Numbered from the stretch's first letter, positions 21,013 through 32,205 are shown. The stretch: 64,000 bases of DNA from Piezodorus guildinii (GCA_023052935.1 CM041292.1:99196388-99260387), one strand, 5' to 3'. The notes: generated from the letters alone by a model not told the origin. A program made the numbers and translations.

Positions 21013-22755
21013 TTGACTTACTTAATATATAAGTATAATGCGATGACCCGGCAGATAGCCAGCCTCATGCGTGAATGGAAGACTTTCCTATGGCACGAGC
21101 AACTCCGTAGGACTCATGATGATCATCGTCAGTTCTGGAGACTTGTGAGGTCACACGTCACTAAGAGGAAGAGTGTACACCTTACATCAGGTGGCACCCT
21201 ATTATCCCCTGAGGAACAGGCTGAACTCTTGGCCGATTCTTATAAGGCGAGGGAAGATGATCGGCTGTTAAATGCTCCCACACTACCTGCGGGAAGACTA
21301 ACGTCCCCTAATGAAAAGAGGATATTCTCCACCTTCGGACAGCTTGAGTCGGTACTACGACGCACCAAGGGTAACAAGGCTTCGGGACTGGATGATATTC
21401 CGTATGTACTATTGAAGATGCTACCTCGGAGGGGTAAAGCCTTCTTATTAAACATTTTTAACTCCTGTATGCGGATCTCATACTTCCCCGATGACTGGAA
21501 GCAAGCGATCATAGTGCCGCTACTTAAGCCTGGGAAGAATGGAGACTCACCAGAGCATTATCGGCCTATCAGTCTCCTTTCGCATATGAGCAAGGTGTTC
21601 GAGAGGCTGATCCATCACCATCTGCTAGAGCACTGCAGTGAGGAGTCCATCATTCCACCAGAACAGACCGGGTTCTCACGAGGCGTAGCCTGCGATCATC
21701 ATTTAGTGAAACTTCAAAGGCACACCATAGAGCGTATGACGAAGAACAATGAAGCCACGGCGTTCATCTCGCTGGACTGCAGACAGGCGTTTGATTGTGT
21801 ATCCCACGAGTTACTGCTTCGCCAGTTGGAAGACTATCGTTTTCCAGCTTCATTATGCCGATTGATCAGAAGCTACTTAAGCGGGAGATCCTTCGTCGTA
21901 AGGGTAGGCGATAAATTGTCAACTTCAAAGGACACCATTTGTGGGGTTCCTCAAGGTTCTGTATTGGGACCACTATTGTTTGTGATCTTTACAGCAAAAG
22001 TGATCTCAATGAAGCACCCAATGGCACTGGTAGCAGCCTACGCCGATGACATTGGCATCTATGCTTCTAGTATGAGACCGAAAAGGGCTCTCACCCTGGC
22101 ACAAGGAGCATCGACCACTATTGTAGATGAGCTGAAGGAGATTGGCATTAGGGTGAACCCGAAGAAGACAGATGCTATTGTCATGTCGTTCCAGAAGGGG
22201 AAGAGCGCTTTGCCCACTGATTTTAAAGTGAACGGAGAAACACTGCCAGTCTCTAATTCAATCCTCTACCTGGGCGTCACTCTAGATAGGCACCTCACCT
22301 TATCTAGTCACGTACGGGAACGACTCAAACTGGCCAGGAGAAAGAGCTATAGACTTAATCATCTACTCACGTCACCTCAGCTCTCACTGAGGCTGAAACT
22401 ACAGATCTACAAGGCTATAATACGTCCGACTATGCTCTATGGTGCGCCCTTGATGCGGCATCTGTTTAAGTCCACTCTCAAACAATTACAGACGTTCCAG
22501 AACTCCATCCTTCGGCGGATTGTCAGAGGTACCAACTTACAGAGGGCCAGAAACCATATCCTTCATCAGGAATTAGTATTGCCAACAGTGCCTGAATATA
22601 TCAGCCGGAGGCACATTAAATTTTTTGATGGGCTGAAGGCCTGTGCTAATCCATTATTTTCTGATATCACCCCACCACCCAAGCCTGGGAGGTGGCAAGG
22701 ATCACTACCTCTCGTTGACGTTGTCGCCGAGGGAAGGAGTTCGGACTATGTCTGA
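21013..22755 (+). CDS. LINE ORF2 C-terminal two-thirds: reverse transcriptase
   Basis: A single open frame of 580 codons encodes a jockey-type RNA-directed DNA polymerase that would copy the element's own RNA at a nicked target. Seen in order: a linker region; GNKASGLDDIPYVLLK near residue 120 (RT motif 0/1); YRPISLLSHMSKVFERLI near 190; ISLDCRQAFDCVSHELLL near 255 with the first catalytic Asp; GVPQGSVLGPLL near 311; AAYADDIGIYAS with catalytic YADD at 343-346; and YLGVTLDRHLTLSSHVRE in the thumb. It ends in a short tail after TPPPKPGRWQ. The apurinic endonuclease domain and ORF1 are missing through 5' truncation, so it cannot be autonomous. The true start is not here: the first Met (21013) uses flanking DNA, and the first Met inside the element is about 21043. 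FTAKVISM replaces the usual INDIP-like residues after the GVPQG box. Confidence 0.93.
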   Translation: MTYLIYKYNAMTRQIASLMREWKTFLWHEQLRRTHDDHRQFWRLVRSHVTKRKSVHLTSGGTLLSPEEQAELLADSYKAREDDRLLNAPTLPAGRLTSPNEKRIFSTFGQLESVLRRTKGNKASGLDDIPYVLLKMLPRRGKAFLLNIFNSCMRISYFPDDWKQAIIVPLLKPGKNGDSPEHYRPISLLSHMSKVFERLIHHHLLEHCSEESIIPPEQTGFSRGVACDHHLVKLQRHTIERMTKNNEATAFISLDCRQAFDCVSHELLLRQLEDYRFPASLCRLIRSYLSGRSFVVRVGDKLSTSKDTICGVPQGSVLGPLLFVIFTAKVISMKHPMALVAAYADDIGIYASSMRPKRALTLAQGASTTIVDELKEIGIRVNPKKTDAIVMSFQKGKSALPTDFKVNGETLPVSNSILYLGVTLDRHLTLSSHVRERLKLARRKSYRLNHLLTSPQLSLRLKLQIYKAIIRPTMLYGAPLMRHLFKSTLKQLQTFQNSILRRIVRGTNLQRARNHILHQELVLPTVPEYISRRHIKFFDGLKACANPLFSDITPPPKPGRWQGSLPLVDVVAEGRSSDYV

Positions 22756-22969
22756 ACTCAATTTATTGCCAAAACCCTGAAGAATGGTCCCTCCCATTTT
22801 GCAATGGATAAATAAAGGCTTAGAAGAAGCCCTTGAAAGATTACTAGTGCATCCAGCGCATATAGCAATCCTCTTTAGAATACCTCCGGGTAACAGAAGG
22901 ACAAATCTGACAGCTATACATATTATATTTGTATTTGTATTTTGTTCGAAAATAAAACAAGAGGGTAAG

Positions 22970-23007
<38 letters not shown>
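21021..23007 (+). mobile_element. Jockey-like LINE, family D, 5'-truncated, young
   Basis: A 1,987-bp insertion consists of an intact reverse-transcriptase ORF end, a 3' UTR of about 215 bp and a poly-A of about 37 (22971-23007), flanked by an 11-bp duplication. The UTR has an aataaa signal (22954) before the tail. It sits inside an older family B fragment. The unbroken ORF and crisp ends indicate recent activity of this family in the genome. The first codons of the open frame come from the target flank, so the element itself begins within the ORF2 coding region. Confidence 0.92.
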
Positions 23008-23009
<2 letters not shown>

Positions 23010-23018
23010 GTTGACTTA

Positions 23019-23115
23019 AACGAAGATAGCCAAAAGTCCGCAATGAGACATTCGAGTGCTACTAATTGATAGTTTCTTCACAAGAGAAACTTACTTATTT
23101 TATTGAATCAACACA
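23019..23115 (+). mobile_element. Jockey family B 3' UTR, right part of split copy
   Basis: It resumes the family B element interrupted by the LINE at 21021. It reads gaagatagccaaaagtccgc, then gagtgctactaattgatag and tttcttcac, equivalent to 53840-53900. Confidence 0.7.
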
Positions 23116-23985
23116 GTTGAAAATATTATTGAATAAATTTAAAAAAATGATAATGGCTCCAAATTTAGGGAGATTCAGAAGAGATGTCAAAATACCTCAG
23201 TAATTAACTATAAAATGCCACAATGTCGCGAGGTTTTCAATGATTTAGTTTTAACCAATTTAAAACTCTTTTTCTAAGTCTAAAAATAATAAAGATATGG
23301 CACAGATTATAGTTATCATACTTATTCAATAAAACATTAAATAATTACATTTACGAGATAGAATTCTCGCGATTTCCTTTCAACATAATAAATGATAATT
23401 TATAAGAGTAACTTTCGAGTATTAGCTGTTTTTTCTCAGTGGTTATTTGAAGGGTTTCCCTTTTCCTCCTGTGGATACGCCAATACTTTCAAGAATTTCA
23501 GGATAAATAACAAAAAAAAAAAAAAAACGTAATTTTTTGTTTGGAAATATCTGCTCAAAATTACTTGACCAAACGAAAATTCCTAAACACTTGAGGAATT
23601 CCAGATGTTAATTATTTTTTTTTTTGTATGGAAAAGGTATTCATCTTCTTTGAAACATTACCGTTTATCAATTAAGCTATATTATAATAAAATGGAATGA
23701 ACAACCCAAACCGATGTAAAGTTGCATAAAAAATATACAAATACATGACCTTATACAATTGATAAACTGCAAACGTTGGAAAAATCTTTACAAATTCAAT
23801 TGAATAGAAAAATAATATTTATTAAGATCATAAGCACAGTATAACAAAAAGTCCATTGGAAATGTTCAACTGTGTTAATTTAAAAGTCTATCATGGAAGC
23901 TGTAGGAGATGAACTTGAACCAAAAAGAAAAAAAAATAAGTATTTTATAATTTATTACAGATATGTAATTTTTTCTAAAAATTAT
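23116..23985. other. AT-rich spacer
   Basis: No recognised element. An A tract of about 17 lies at 23511. Confidence 0.4.
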
Positions 23986-23989
23986 TATC

Positions 23990-24480
23990 ACGACAAGAAC
24001 TTAATCATTCAATTATACAGACTATTGAACAGAAATTCTTAACTATCTATTGAAAACAAACTGCTAATATGGAAGACAGTACTGAAACCTATCTGTACCT
24101 ACGGACTTGAACTTTGGGGGAAGGCAAATTTTTTAACATCCAAAGTCCTCCTAACCAAAGTTAATGCTCCTTACTATGTCATCAACCATACCTTACACCA
24201 CGACATAAATATTCCATTTATTTCTGACATTATCCCATCAAAATTCTCCAAATTCCATCAGAACCTTATCCATCATCCCAATCCTTTACCTCAATCCCTA
24301 TCCAGCTCCACAATCCTTTACCATTTCCCTAGAAGGATGAAACGGTCCAGGTACCTCTTGTAAAGATGTATATTGGAATTCTATCACTAGCTAGATTCTC
24401 TACTGAATGTGCTGTATGTTTAGGATTGTATCACTTCTGGACTTGGTAAGTATTTTATTACATTTTATTAAATATTATTT
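23990..24480 (+). mobile_element. Jockey family A 3' fragment, degenerate
   Basis: Translation with frameshifts gives KTVLKPICTYGLELWG, then DINIPFISDIIPSKFSKFHQ and the end PRRMKRSRYLL before TAA at about 24361. Blocks match 4800-5145 and 60040-60375. The short 3' UTR is partly recognisable. No poly-A duplication pair found. Confidence 0.85.
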
Positions 24481-25789
24481 TATAGTTTTGTAAATACTGT
24501 ATGTATGTAGAATGAATGTTTTTTTTGAGCACCACTATAAATGTCCTGATTGACAGATTGTAATATAATTTAAATTTTTTTTTTTTTTTTTAAATGATCA
24601 GATAGAGGATATGATGATTTTTATTTAATATTGCAGAGAATGGTTTATGTGTAGTTTTTGCAGTGGAGGAGGGTAAGTAAAAACGTTATACAAGAGAGAA
24701 AAATGCTTTATTAAACAAATGAACAAGCATTATGCTGACCAAATACATTTGGATGCTTGATTTTACACAATATACTTCATTCATGTACAACAAACAATTG
24801 CTAAAACATTATTATTTTTTTACATTATTAATTTATACACAATTTTAATTTTTATTATTAATAATAATTATCAAACTTTAATTCTAATTATTTAACATTA
24901 CCTAATTAATTTGTGTTGATTCATTATATTGTGTCTATTCTGCCTATATTGTCTATTCAGTGTATATTCTAATTAAATCAAACTATTCCAGCAGTAGCAA
25001 GAAAGGCAAGGACTGGATTCATTCTTCGGATGTATTGACGAATAAAATTCAACATGCCCTAACCGGTTAATATTCAGCTTTATATTTGAGGTTCATTAAG
25101 GTGACGTATCAACAATCTCGCCTTTCGAGGCCTCTGTATTCTGTATCGTAATATTAAAATTTTAAAACATTCTCAAAGGCTTTTAATGTAAGTACATCTG
25201 GTGCTGAGTTTGGGATGGTGGTGAGGGATTCTCCATAACCTTAATTAGAGAGACAAAGACCTGGCGGTACACTCTGTACTTCAACATATTTGATACGCTT
25301 CGTTATGTACTTCTGAATAAGCAGATTTCTTCCTCTTCCTTGTTGTTTGTAAAGTGGTTTAGGTGGGACAAAAAGGAAAGATCAATGCTTCTGTGAAGTA
25401 ATTAGCCACGTGGTAGGAACTACAAAAGGCATGGACATTGAAATACATAAGACGAAAGACATGGACGCTAACTTTCATTATATCTCCAAGTAGCAAAATA
25501 CGAATTGAGCACTGTTTAAAAATATCGATATAAAGTTTTTTCTTTAGAATGGAAACAGAAGTGAAAAATATGTTATCACAAGATATTGGAATTTTGGACT
25601 GTAAACTGTAATGGTAAACTCAATATAAACATTAAAAAAAAGTTTAAATTTATACATTGTTATGTATGAGGATAATGAGAATTTATTTATTGATTATTAA
25701 TATATGTATTGATTAAGGTCAGTATTAAATAATTAGAATGTCTATTCAGTAGAATGTTAATAAGTTTTTGTCGGTAAAAGTTCAAAAAG
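24481..25789. other. AT-rich stretch without recognised genes
   Basis: It contains a T tract (24577) and no recognised mobile element. No frame has a recognisable domain. Confidence 0.4.
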
Positions 25790-26215
25790 CATTAATCTAC
25801 CACCCTTTAATTTACCAGGGACACCCTGCAAAAGCCCTGGAACTTCCTAGACCTCAGCTACTAGGCTGGCAAGAGTAAGGACAAAGGCTGGACCCCCAGC
25901 TTGGGACACTTCCCATATCAGTCCCACTTCCTTTGTCATGATCTCCAAGAGGAGATTCCAAAATATAGAGATTCAAACATATATTTATAAAAGAAGAGGG
26001 GATAGAGTGATGAGGGCGAAATGGAGAATCAGAGAATTCAGTTGAAGTCCAGCGAGAGAAGAGTCGAGTTCCATCCACTAGAAGAGGAGAGTCTTACAGG
26101 AGGGACTGAAAACACAATGAAAGTCCGTGGGAGGTCCAAGAGCCTAGAAGGGATGCCTGTGACAATATCCACCTCCGCCAGCCGACTAAGTTTCAGAAGA
26201 TGACTTTTTATTGTA
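25790..26215. other. GC-richer segment with a possible exon
   Basis: Higher GC than its surroundings. A plus-strand frame (26006-26203) reads KVRGRSKSLEGMPVTISTSA near its end and has a more protein-like composition than chance frames here. An ag just upstream could be a splice acceptor, but no pyrimidine tract precedes it. No domain is recognised. Chance or a decayed exon are both possible. Confidence 0.2.
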
Positions 26216-26576
26216 ATATAGTTTGGCATGGTTAACTATTAGAAATCCCTAAATACTCTCAGGCATAGTTTAAGTATATTGTATATTTGTAAGTTGATTT
26301 TAAATAATAATGTCATTTATTGAAGCCTGGTTTAACTTAATATTCCACTGCATGCCACTACTAGGATTGGTAAACACGATACCTTTTGAAAAAGAACTCC
26401 AATGGTTCCAAGAAGTATAGTTTATAAATACATTAAATATATTAATGAATACTGTTTTGAACGTACCGCTGCCTTAGAAAAGCAGCCGGTCAAAAACCAT
26501 TATAAATTAATAAAACATATAATATTTATTCATTGAAATTACCAGCTGTATTGATAAAATAAAAGTAAATAAGGTA

Positions 26577-27135
26577 ATTAAAAGTAAATTTTTATGTTAT
26601 ACGATTAAGTCTTGTGAAGCCAATAGTTTAGTAGTGTCTAATATAAAAGGTCCCTAGGCTACTTTATTTTTCGGTCGCCTTGAGGATAATTGGGAAAACA
26701 TAAGGTTTTGGAGGTTACGGCAAGTGTGTCTCAAGGGATTGAGAATTAAATCAGGTATTGCTATTTCGTGTTTTAGTCGAGTCTTCAATTTAATAAGATA
26801 TTTAGGTCTTTAAGGATGATTTTATAAGAATAAATAAATCAAAGAAAACAGGGGTTCTCCTATGATGTAGTGATCTGAGATCGCGAGTTCAAACCCGGCA
26901 GAGGGCACTAGAATATTTTAATGTGTGCAATAAGGTAATCGGAAGTAAATTATTATAACATACGATTAAGTCTAGTGAAGCAAATAATTTAGTTTTTAAT
27001 GTAAAAGGAGGCAACTTTATTTTCGGTCGCCTCTGAGGATTATTGGGAAAACATACGGTTAGGAGGTTGCGGACAAGTGTGTCTATCTGAGCAAGGAATT
27101 TGGAATCAAATGAGGTATAGCTATTTCATGTTTAT
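26577..27135 (+). repeat. Direct duplication, 362-bp offset
   Basis: The block 26577-26815 recurs at 26939-27135 with many substitutions. Shared landmarks are acgattaagtct, gtgaagc, actttatttttcggtcgcct, gaggat-attgggaaaacata, caagtgtgtct and tagctatttcatgtt (or variants). The insertion splits a SINE-A copy into head and body. Confidence 0.75.
26845..26915 (+). mobile_element. SINE-A head (split copy)
   Basis: It reads ggttctcctatgatgtagtg, then gatcgcgagttcaaacccgg, a tRNA-like A/B box pair. The expected body is displaced to 27136. Confidence 0.6.
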
Positions 27136-27302
27136 GGCGTTCTTCGGAGGAGGTATAATAAAGTGGTCTAGAGCCGGTGCGATGTCAGGTACTCAGTAAA
27201 GAGCCTTATACTAATTAAACCTGGATAGGCAGAATTTAGGACTCCCACTGTAGCATCGTAGGATTAGCGATAGCAGCGTAAAGTGACGTGAAATAAATTA
27301 AC
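27130..27302 (+). mobile_element. SINE-A body (split copy)
   Basis: It matches 46918-47070: cgttcttcggagga, gcgatgtcaggtactc, aacctggataggca and ggactcccactgtagcatcg. Confidence 0.8.
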
Positions 27303-27439
27303 AAATATCCAAAAAAAAAAAAAAATGAATGAAATAGGCATGTCATATTTTTTCGTTTAATTGATTAAAACCGTCCCTTCAACTTACCTATTTATATAAG
27401 TAAGTTAGGATTAACAAACGTTAATTCTTTTTCCACAGG
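27303..27439. other. AT-rich spacer
   Basis: An A tract and AT-rich sequence. Confidence 0.4.
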
Positions 27440-28220
27440 AATCTATAATCATGCCAAGAACAATCCTAAGCTTAAGATGAATTTCCGTCTATCATAATAC
27501 CAGGATATCACTTGAGAAACTCAATCAGCAGTATTCCTTGTTCTTGCAAGGGTTGCTGTACACTGGGAGGGTGAAGTGTAAAACATTGCAGAAACTTTCA
27601 TTAGGGCTCGTTTAGTAGGCAATTTAAAGGCAAGCTCAAGTGGTTGAACACAGTGTAACCCCCTTAAAACCCAATATAATTTTATCTAATGTTCGAAATT
27701 CCGTTAATTCTCTAAGAGTCTACCGCCCCTAAAACAACTTGGAAAAGTGAAGGAAGCCTTAATTACAAGGTTGGTTGAGATGCTCCAGTCAGCGATTTAA
27801 TTTTGACTCGAGGATCTTAGGGTTTTAATGAAGGAGCTAGGGGGTGCTGGCGGTGAAGGGTTGTAGCTCGCTGATTACTGGGCGCAACCCCTCGGTGAAC
27901 GGCTCAATCCCAACCTTTTTTTCCAGGGGCGGAACCTGTCACGGGGCAAACACGTCACATCTAATGGTCGGATCCGTCTTGTGTTTGCGCTTGTATCTCG
28001 TTACCGGCTCGATAGCCACCACCCTCCCCTCCAGGAGCGACTAACAATGCCCTCCGACAAAGGAGCGTCCCTCAAGATAAACGCATTTTATTACGCCATC
28101 GTCACCCTCTTTTAAAAGAAAATCGAGGAGTTAATTGAAACTTCCCCCGCAAGGAATCGGAGATGCACTCCTTGTTTAAGTCCTGAATCAATCTTGTAAA
28201 ACGATCTTGATCTTATTCTG
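27440..28220. promoter_or_regulatory. Largest GC-rich island (candidate regulatory region)
   Basis: About 780 bp of GC-richer, repeat-free sequence, peaking at 27840-28060. It carries gataaacgcattttattacg, ttttattacgcc and gagttaattgaaac, cores typical of caudal/Abd-B and other homeodomain factors. Short frames (27844-28044) lack a domain. It is the best candidate in the window for a long-range enhancer or an unrecognised promoter. Function is inferred only. Confidence 0.3.
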
Positions 28221-28376
28221 AAGTCGGCACCCCAATACATTTAGATTAAAAAAAAAATCGATTTCAATTATTTGGTCCATCTTATTAAAGTCATTTACAT
28301 GCAATTCTAATCATTAGACAAATAAACATCTATACTGAGATAATTTATAGAATTCAATTATCTAAATAAATCGTTC
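28221..28376. other. AT-rich spacer
   Basis: No recognised element. Confidence 0.4.
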
Positions 28377-28504
28377 TTTTACCATATATTAGTAGAAACC
28401 AGTTTTTTATTTTTTTATTGAAATTTACAACTGTTTTAGTAAATACATCATGTAATTTAACTGATAATATATATATATGGATAATATACATGAAGAGAAT
28501 ATGC
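28377..28504 (-). mobile_element. Jockey family B 3'-UTR fragment, minus
   Basis: It contains ttattgaaatttacaactgt and the reversed family B end (catgaagagaatatgccc), as at 63310-63410. Confidence 0.55.
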
Positions 28505-28765
28505 CCGTTGACAGGTGCAAAATGCATGGTACAAAGTGATCCTTTTGGTTGCTGTAACATCTCAGGCGTATGATGTCTTAAATATGAAATTTCAGTTTCA
28601 TATGATTTTTCGTTAATGTGCTGGACCTACCACACAGACACAGAGACCTTTTTACAGGACTTAGTCATTTGGACTCAGGTGATCCTAAAACGTGTATTTC
28701 CATTGAAAAATGGAATTCGAAAATTTTCACGATCGCAATACTTTCCCTTACTATATTTTCTGGAA
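28505..28765 (-). repeat. Family H terminal half, minus
   Basis: It carries gcaaaatgcatggtacaaag, then ctgtaacatctcaggcgtat, then cattgaaaaatggaattcg, and ends tcgcaatactttcccttact at the hairpin. Confidence 0.7.
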
Positions 28766-29700
28766 ACATATAGTAATATGTATTTTATTATAAAAAAGGA
28801 AACTATGGAGTTAATGTATATTTTATCTCATCCTCGTCACCAACTAATATGTATTTTATTATAACTGGAAACCATAATGTGAATGTATATTTTATAAATA
28901 AGAACGCATATAGTAATTATAAATGGAAACTATAATTTATCAAAGTTGTTTTCAAGTGAAAATAATCCCATTCGTTGGATCAATGTTTATCAATCACATT
29001 TATGTTGCGAACGTGACTTTATACCACGATTACGTTACAGCTAAAATATATTAAGTAATTTTGGGTATGCCTTCTACTGCATCGCTATTGTATATTTAAC
29101 AAAATTAAATGGCAACTTAGACTCAAGTTAGAAGTATGGTTGATGAAGAAAGTGATTTTAAAACAACTAAACTATAATTAATCTAATGTAACAACTATAA
29201 ATATATTGTTTCTAATATCGAGACACATTGAAAAAATAGAACAAAACTACACTTCTTTATTTTTATTTGCGGTTTGGTGAATTCAATTTGATAACAAAAA
29301 CAATTTAAATTAAAATTGCTAAAAATTTACGAAGAATGTTGATAGTGACTATGTTTAATGAGGTTATATAAAAGAATTACAGGTGAATAGCAATGATCTA
29401 CTCTATTTATGATAAATAAAAGATTATTATTTCATGTCAGATATCAATTTTATTTACTCAATGTTACAATTACATAGCAGTACCAAGTAGCCACATCCAA
29501 ATCATTCAATAACATCTTTTATCTTTTAAACATAATTGTTGTATATCATCATAACTCTTTTGCAACTCATAAGTCATTCAAAGTCATTCAAATGAGTACT
29601 TATAATTTTTCTGAAAACGTATAGTGATATGTATTTTAATATAACTGGAAACTATAGAGTGCATTTTATAAATAAAAACGTATAGAAACAATCAACACAC
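28766..29700. repeat. AT-rich region with dispersed ~65-bp repeat
   Basis: The motif tagtaatatgtattttatta followed by a ggaaacta block and an aatgtatattttat block occurs at 28772, near 28845 and at 29620. They look like diverged copies of one unit. No coding potential. Confidence 0.45.
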
Positions 29701-30265
29701 ACTTATACTTGTAATTAATAACCACATATGTGAATATATGGGAAGGTTACTTACTGGGAACCAGTATTTTATTCGATCAAACTAGCTTGAGCCTCAGTCG
29801 GCTTAATATCATATAGCTAAATGTACCAATTAAAAAGCTCATCTACTTTCGTTTTTCATTCGTAGTTCTTCATATATTTTTTCGTGTGCTTACTATCAGT
29901 TGGAAACACCTAATGTAGTTTTCAATATTATAATTAAATTAATGACATGCATATTTAAAAAAAAGAAAAGGTTTTTTCCTTATATATAAGGATAAAATTA
30001 ACAATTTGCTTCATAACAAATAAAAGGAAATAAAAACATAACGAAACCTATGAATGGAAATGAAAGTGGATAAAAATACAGGGGTAGTGGATATCTTACA
30101 AAGAAACGGAACCAAAGATATAACTTTTTATGTTTCTATCTTTAAGCAATTTTCATTTTTATGGATAAAACTTTTCATAAGTCGCCCAACAATGTTGAAT
30201 GTGCAACTTCAAACGTTATGGCCATATGGATGGGAAAAATAAAAAAATAATTGCTGGTCATTTAA
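29701..30265. other. AT-rich spacer
   Basis: The frame 30054-30242 is unsupported. Confidence 0.4.
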
Positions 30266-30535
30266 GTTTATGACAAGGAGCGGTGATGGTGCGATAGAAA
30301 GTGGCATCTGCCGGGCCATTAAGCAGGATTGGGCCGATATATGGTAATGGAATTCCCCGTTCGGATAGAAAATCCGATTATGTTTCGGCCGTTCGTGGAG
30401 TAGCAGGCACTGGCTAGATCAGAGCTATGTCCCAGTTAGATATTTTTATTGGCAGCGGTTATATATGACCATACCGACCCTTTCTGGTGAGTTAGTTTTA
30501 CTTTCATAACTCTCCTTAGGGGATGCTAAGTGCGA
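30266..30535. promoter_or_regulatory. GC-richer island (candidate regulatory element)
   Basis: Non-repetitive sequence with cgggccattaagcaggattg and ttcggccgttcg. No ORF. Function inferred. Confidence 0.25.
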
Positions 30536-30604
30536 TTACGATCATTCTTAGCTGATGAAAAAAACAAGATATCAATTCAAAATTAAATGACATACAGAGC
30601 AAAA

Positions 30605-30665
30605 ATTAGAACTGGTTTATTGAACCCGAAGGTTCTATGCCGATTACTACCCAGATAGAGTTTGA
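30605..30665 (-). mobile_element. RTE-like LINE extreme 3' end
   Basis: On the minus strand it reads ggcatagaaccttcgggttc, matching the end of the element at 11385-11420 (cggatcgaaccttcgggttc). Confidence 0.55.
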
Positions 30666-30744
30666 TTTCCATTCTTTTACTCAAAATCATTTGATCCTAC
30701 TTGTAAATATGGATATAAAAAAAGTCATATTCGGATCTTACTAA

Positions 30745-32205
30745 TTAAAAAACGCCAAGCAAGAGCGAAGTGACGTAGAACAAGATATCTATCGGACAAA
30801 AGCCACTACAACAAACTGAAAACAAACTCAAAACATAAATACGGAAATTAAAACTAAAAATTGGAGCACTTTACATAACACCTTATAAAAGTAAAACTAC
30901 TAAAATACAAAATCTTAGACCATCCACTTCTCTTCGACTCCTAGAACTGGACAAGATCCGACAAGGACTAATTTCAAACATTTGTGAACACCTTTCCACA
31001 AGGTCTCATCCTGACATCCTTAACCCAATCCATACTGAACATATTGAAGCAGAACTAACTGTTCCTCTTTAAATATCCCTTCTTCCCAAGGCCATCTGAA
31101 ATCCTTAACATCATCATAACAAAAAAGCTCCTGGACACGATCTCATCACACCTCATTCTACAAAAAACTAAAGCCGCTCCCACAATCCCAAATCGTACAG
31201 AACCATCTATCAGCCATTGAAGAATGGTGTCAAAACTGGAGAATTGAAATAAATCCCATCAATAATTCAAACTAAGTCACAAACATATGACCTCCTGCCC
31301 CACTGCATCCATTAACAATATCATACTTACAACTTTACAAACGCTTGACATGAAATCCTCATACTAGACTGAAACGATTCTTAACTGCTCGTAGATACCG
31401 ATTACTACAAAACTTACTCGACAAACGCTAAATTCCTATTTACTACAAAAAACTAATTTATATAACCATTATAAAGCTTATTTGGATCTAGGGCATTAAG
31501 CTATGTGGGTCCACGAACCCATCAAATTCCTCTTCGAACCAATCCTTGGAATCCAAAATCCTTCAAAATATCCTTAATGCCCCATACTGTGGGGAGAGCC
31601 CATGACTAGTGCGCTAGTCTCTCATGCTAAAGACTGTGAATTCGAACCCCAGTCCCGGTGGGAGTTTTACAAGGATGTAATTGAATGGGGATTCACATAC
31701 GGCCAGTTCCACGGGTATGTGAGACCCGTCAGGTAAATAGTGGTCAATCACAAAATTAGGCGTAGGGAGTGATGACCCTACTCTACAAAATACATCGAGC
31801 AACGTGACCCAGAGCCTACACGGCCTGTCGCGCCACTGGAAGAAAAAAAGCTCTATACTTTGTAACTAATTAAATCATCTGCAAATATCTAAATATCCCA
31901 TTATAATATAACTTATAAAAGACAGTCCGATATAGACATACTTCTTTTTTAATTCCAAACTCCCTGTCCACTCAAACCCGCTTATCCGTAACCTCTCCTC
32001 CATATATATTCCTGAGAATCCACCGAGGGGACTTGAAGAAGATGGCCGAGAGACCTCCTACCATTAGAGAAATTAGCCATTGGAGAACTACTAATGTGTT
32101 GTTTCTTCATAGGACTATCATGTGTTTTTATTTGTTGTTATTGTATCATTACTCTCATTTATTTGTGAATTCTTTAAATAAATAAATTTAAAGAAAAAAT
32201 AATAT
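30745..32205 (+). mobile_element. Jockey family B LINE, internally deleted, interrupted by SINE-B
   Basis: Degenerate frames can be followed through the ORF2 middle (SDKSHYNKLKTNSKHKYGN), LISNICEHLSTRSHPDILNP and ISSHLILQKTKAAPTIPNRT. They then jump to AIEEWCQNWRIEINPINN, LTARRYRLLQNLLDKR and the C-terminus. The RT core with GVPQGS and YADD is missing between the HLILQ and AIEEW blocks. The SINE at 31589-31849 splits the NAPY|FVTN segment. The 3' UTR begins after about 32040 and has the family B type of end. Many stops; long dead. Confidence 0.85.
31589..31849 (+). mobile_element. SINE-B, full-length, inside a LINE
   Basis: The 261-bp element has a tRNA-like head (ggggagagcccatgactagt; tgcgctagtctctcatgcta; gaattcgaacccc B box). 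Its body has gtgagacccgtcaggtaaa, gtagggagtgatgaccct and a tail cggcctgtcgcgccactgga ending in A7-g. It is flanked by gccccatact (31579-31588) and gctctatact (31850-31859), a 10-bp duplication with two changes. The 62-codon minus-strand frame over it is a shadow. Confidence 0.88.

Larger units (their letters stand above)
21010..23018. repeat. 11-bp target-site duplication of nested LINE
   Basis: The 11-mer tagttgactta occurs at 21010-21020 and 23008-23018, either side of the LINE and its poly-A. Confidence 0.85.

Noticed and set aside
22705..23043. 112-codon minus-strand ORF
   Set aside because: It is antisense to the LINE 3' UTR and includes its poly-A as poly-F.
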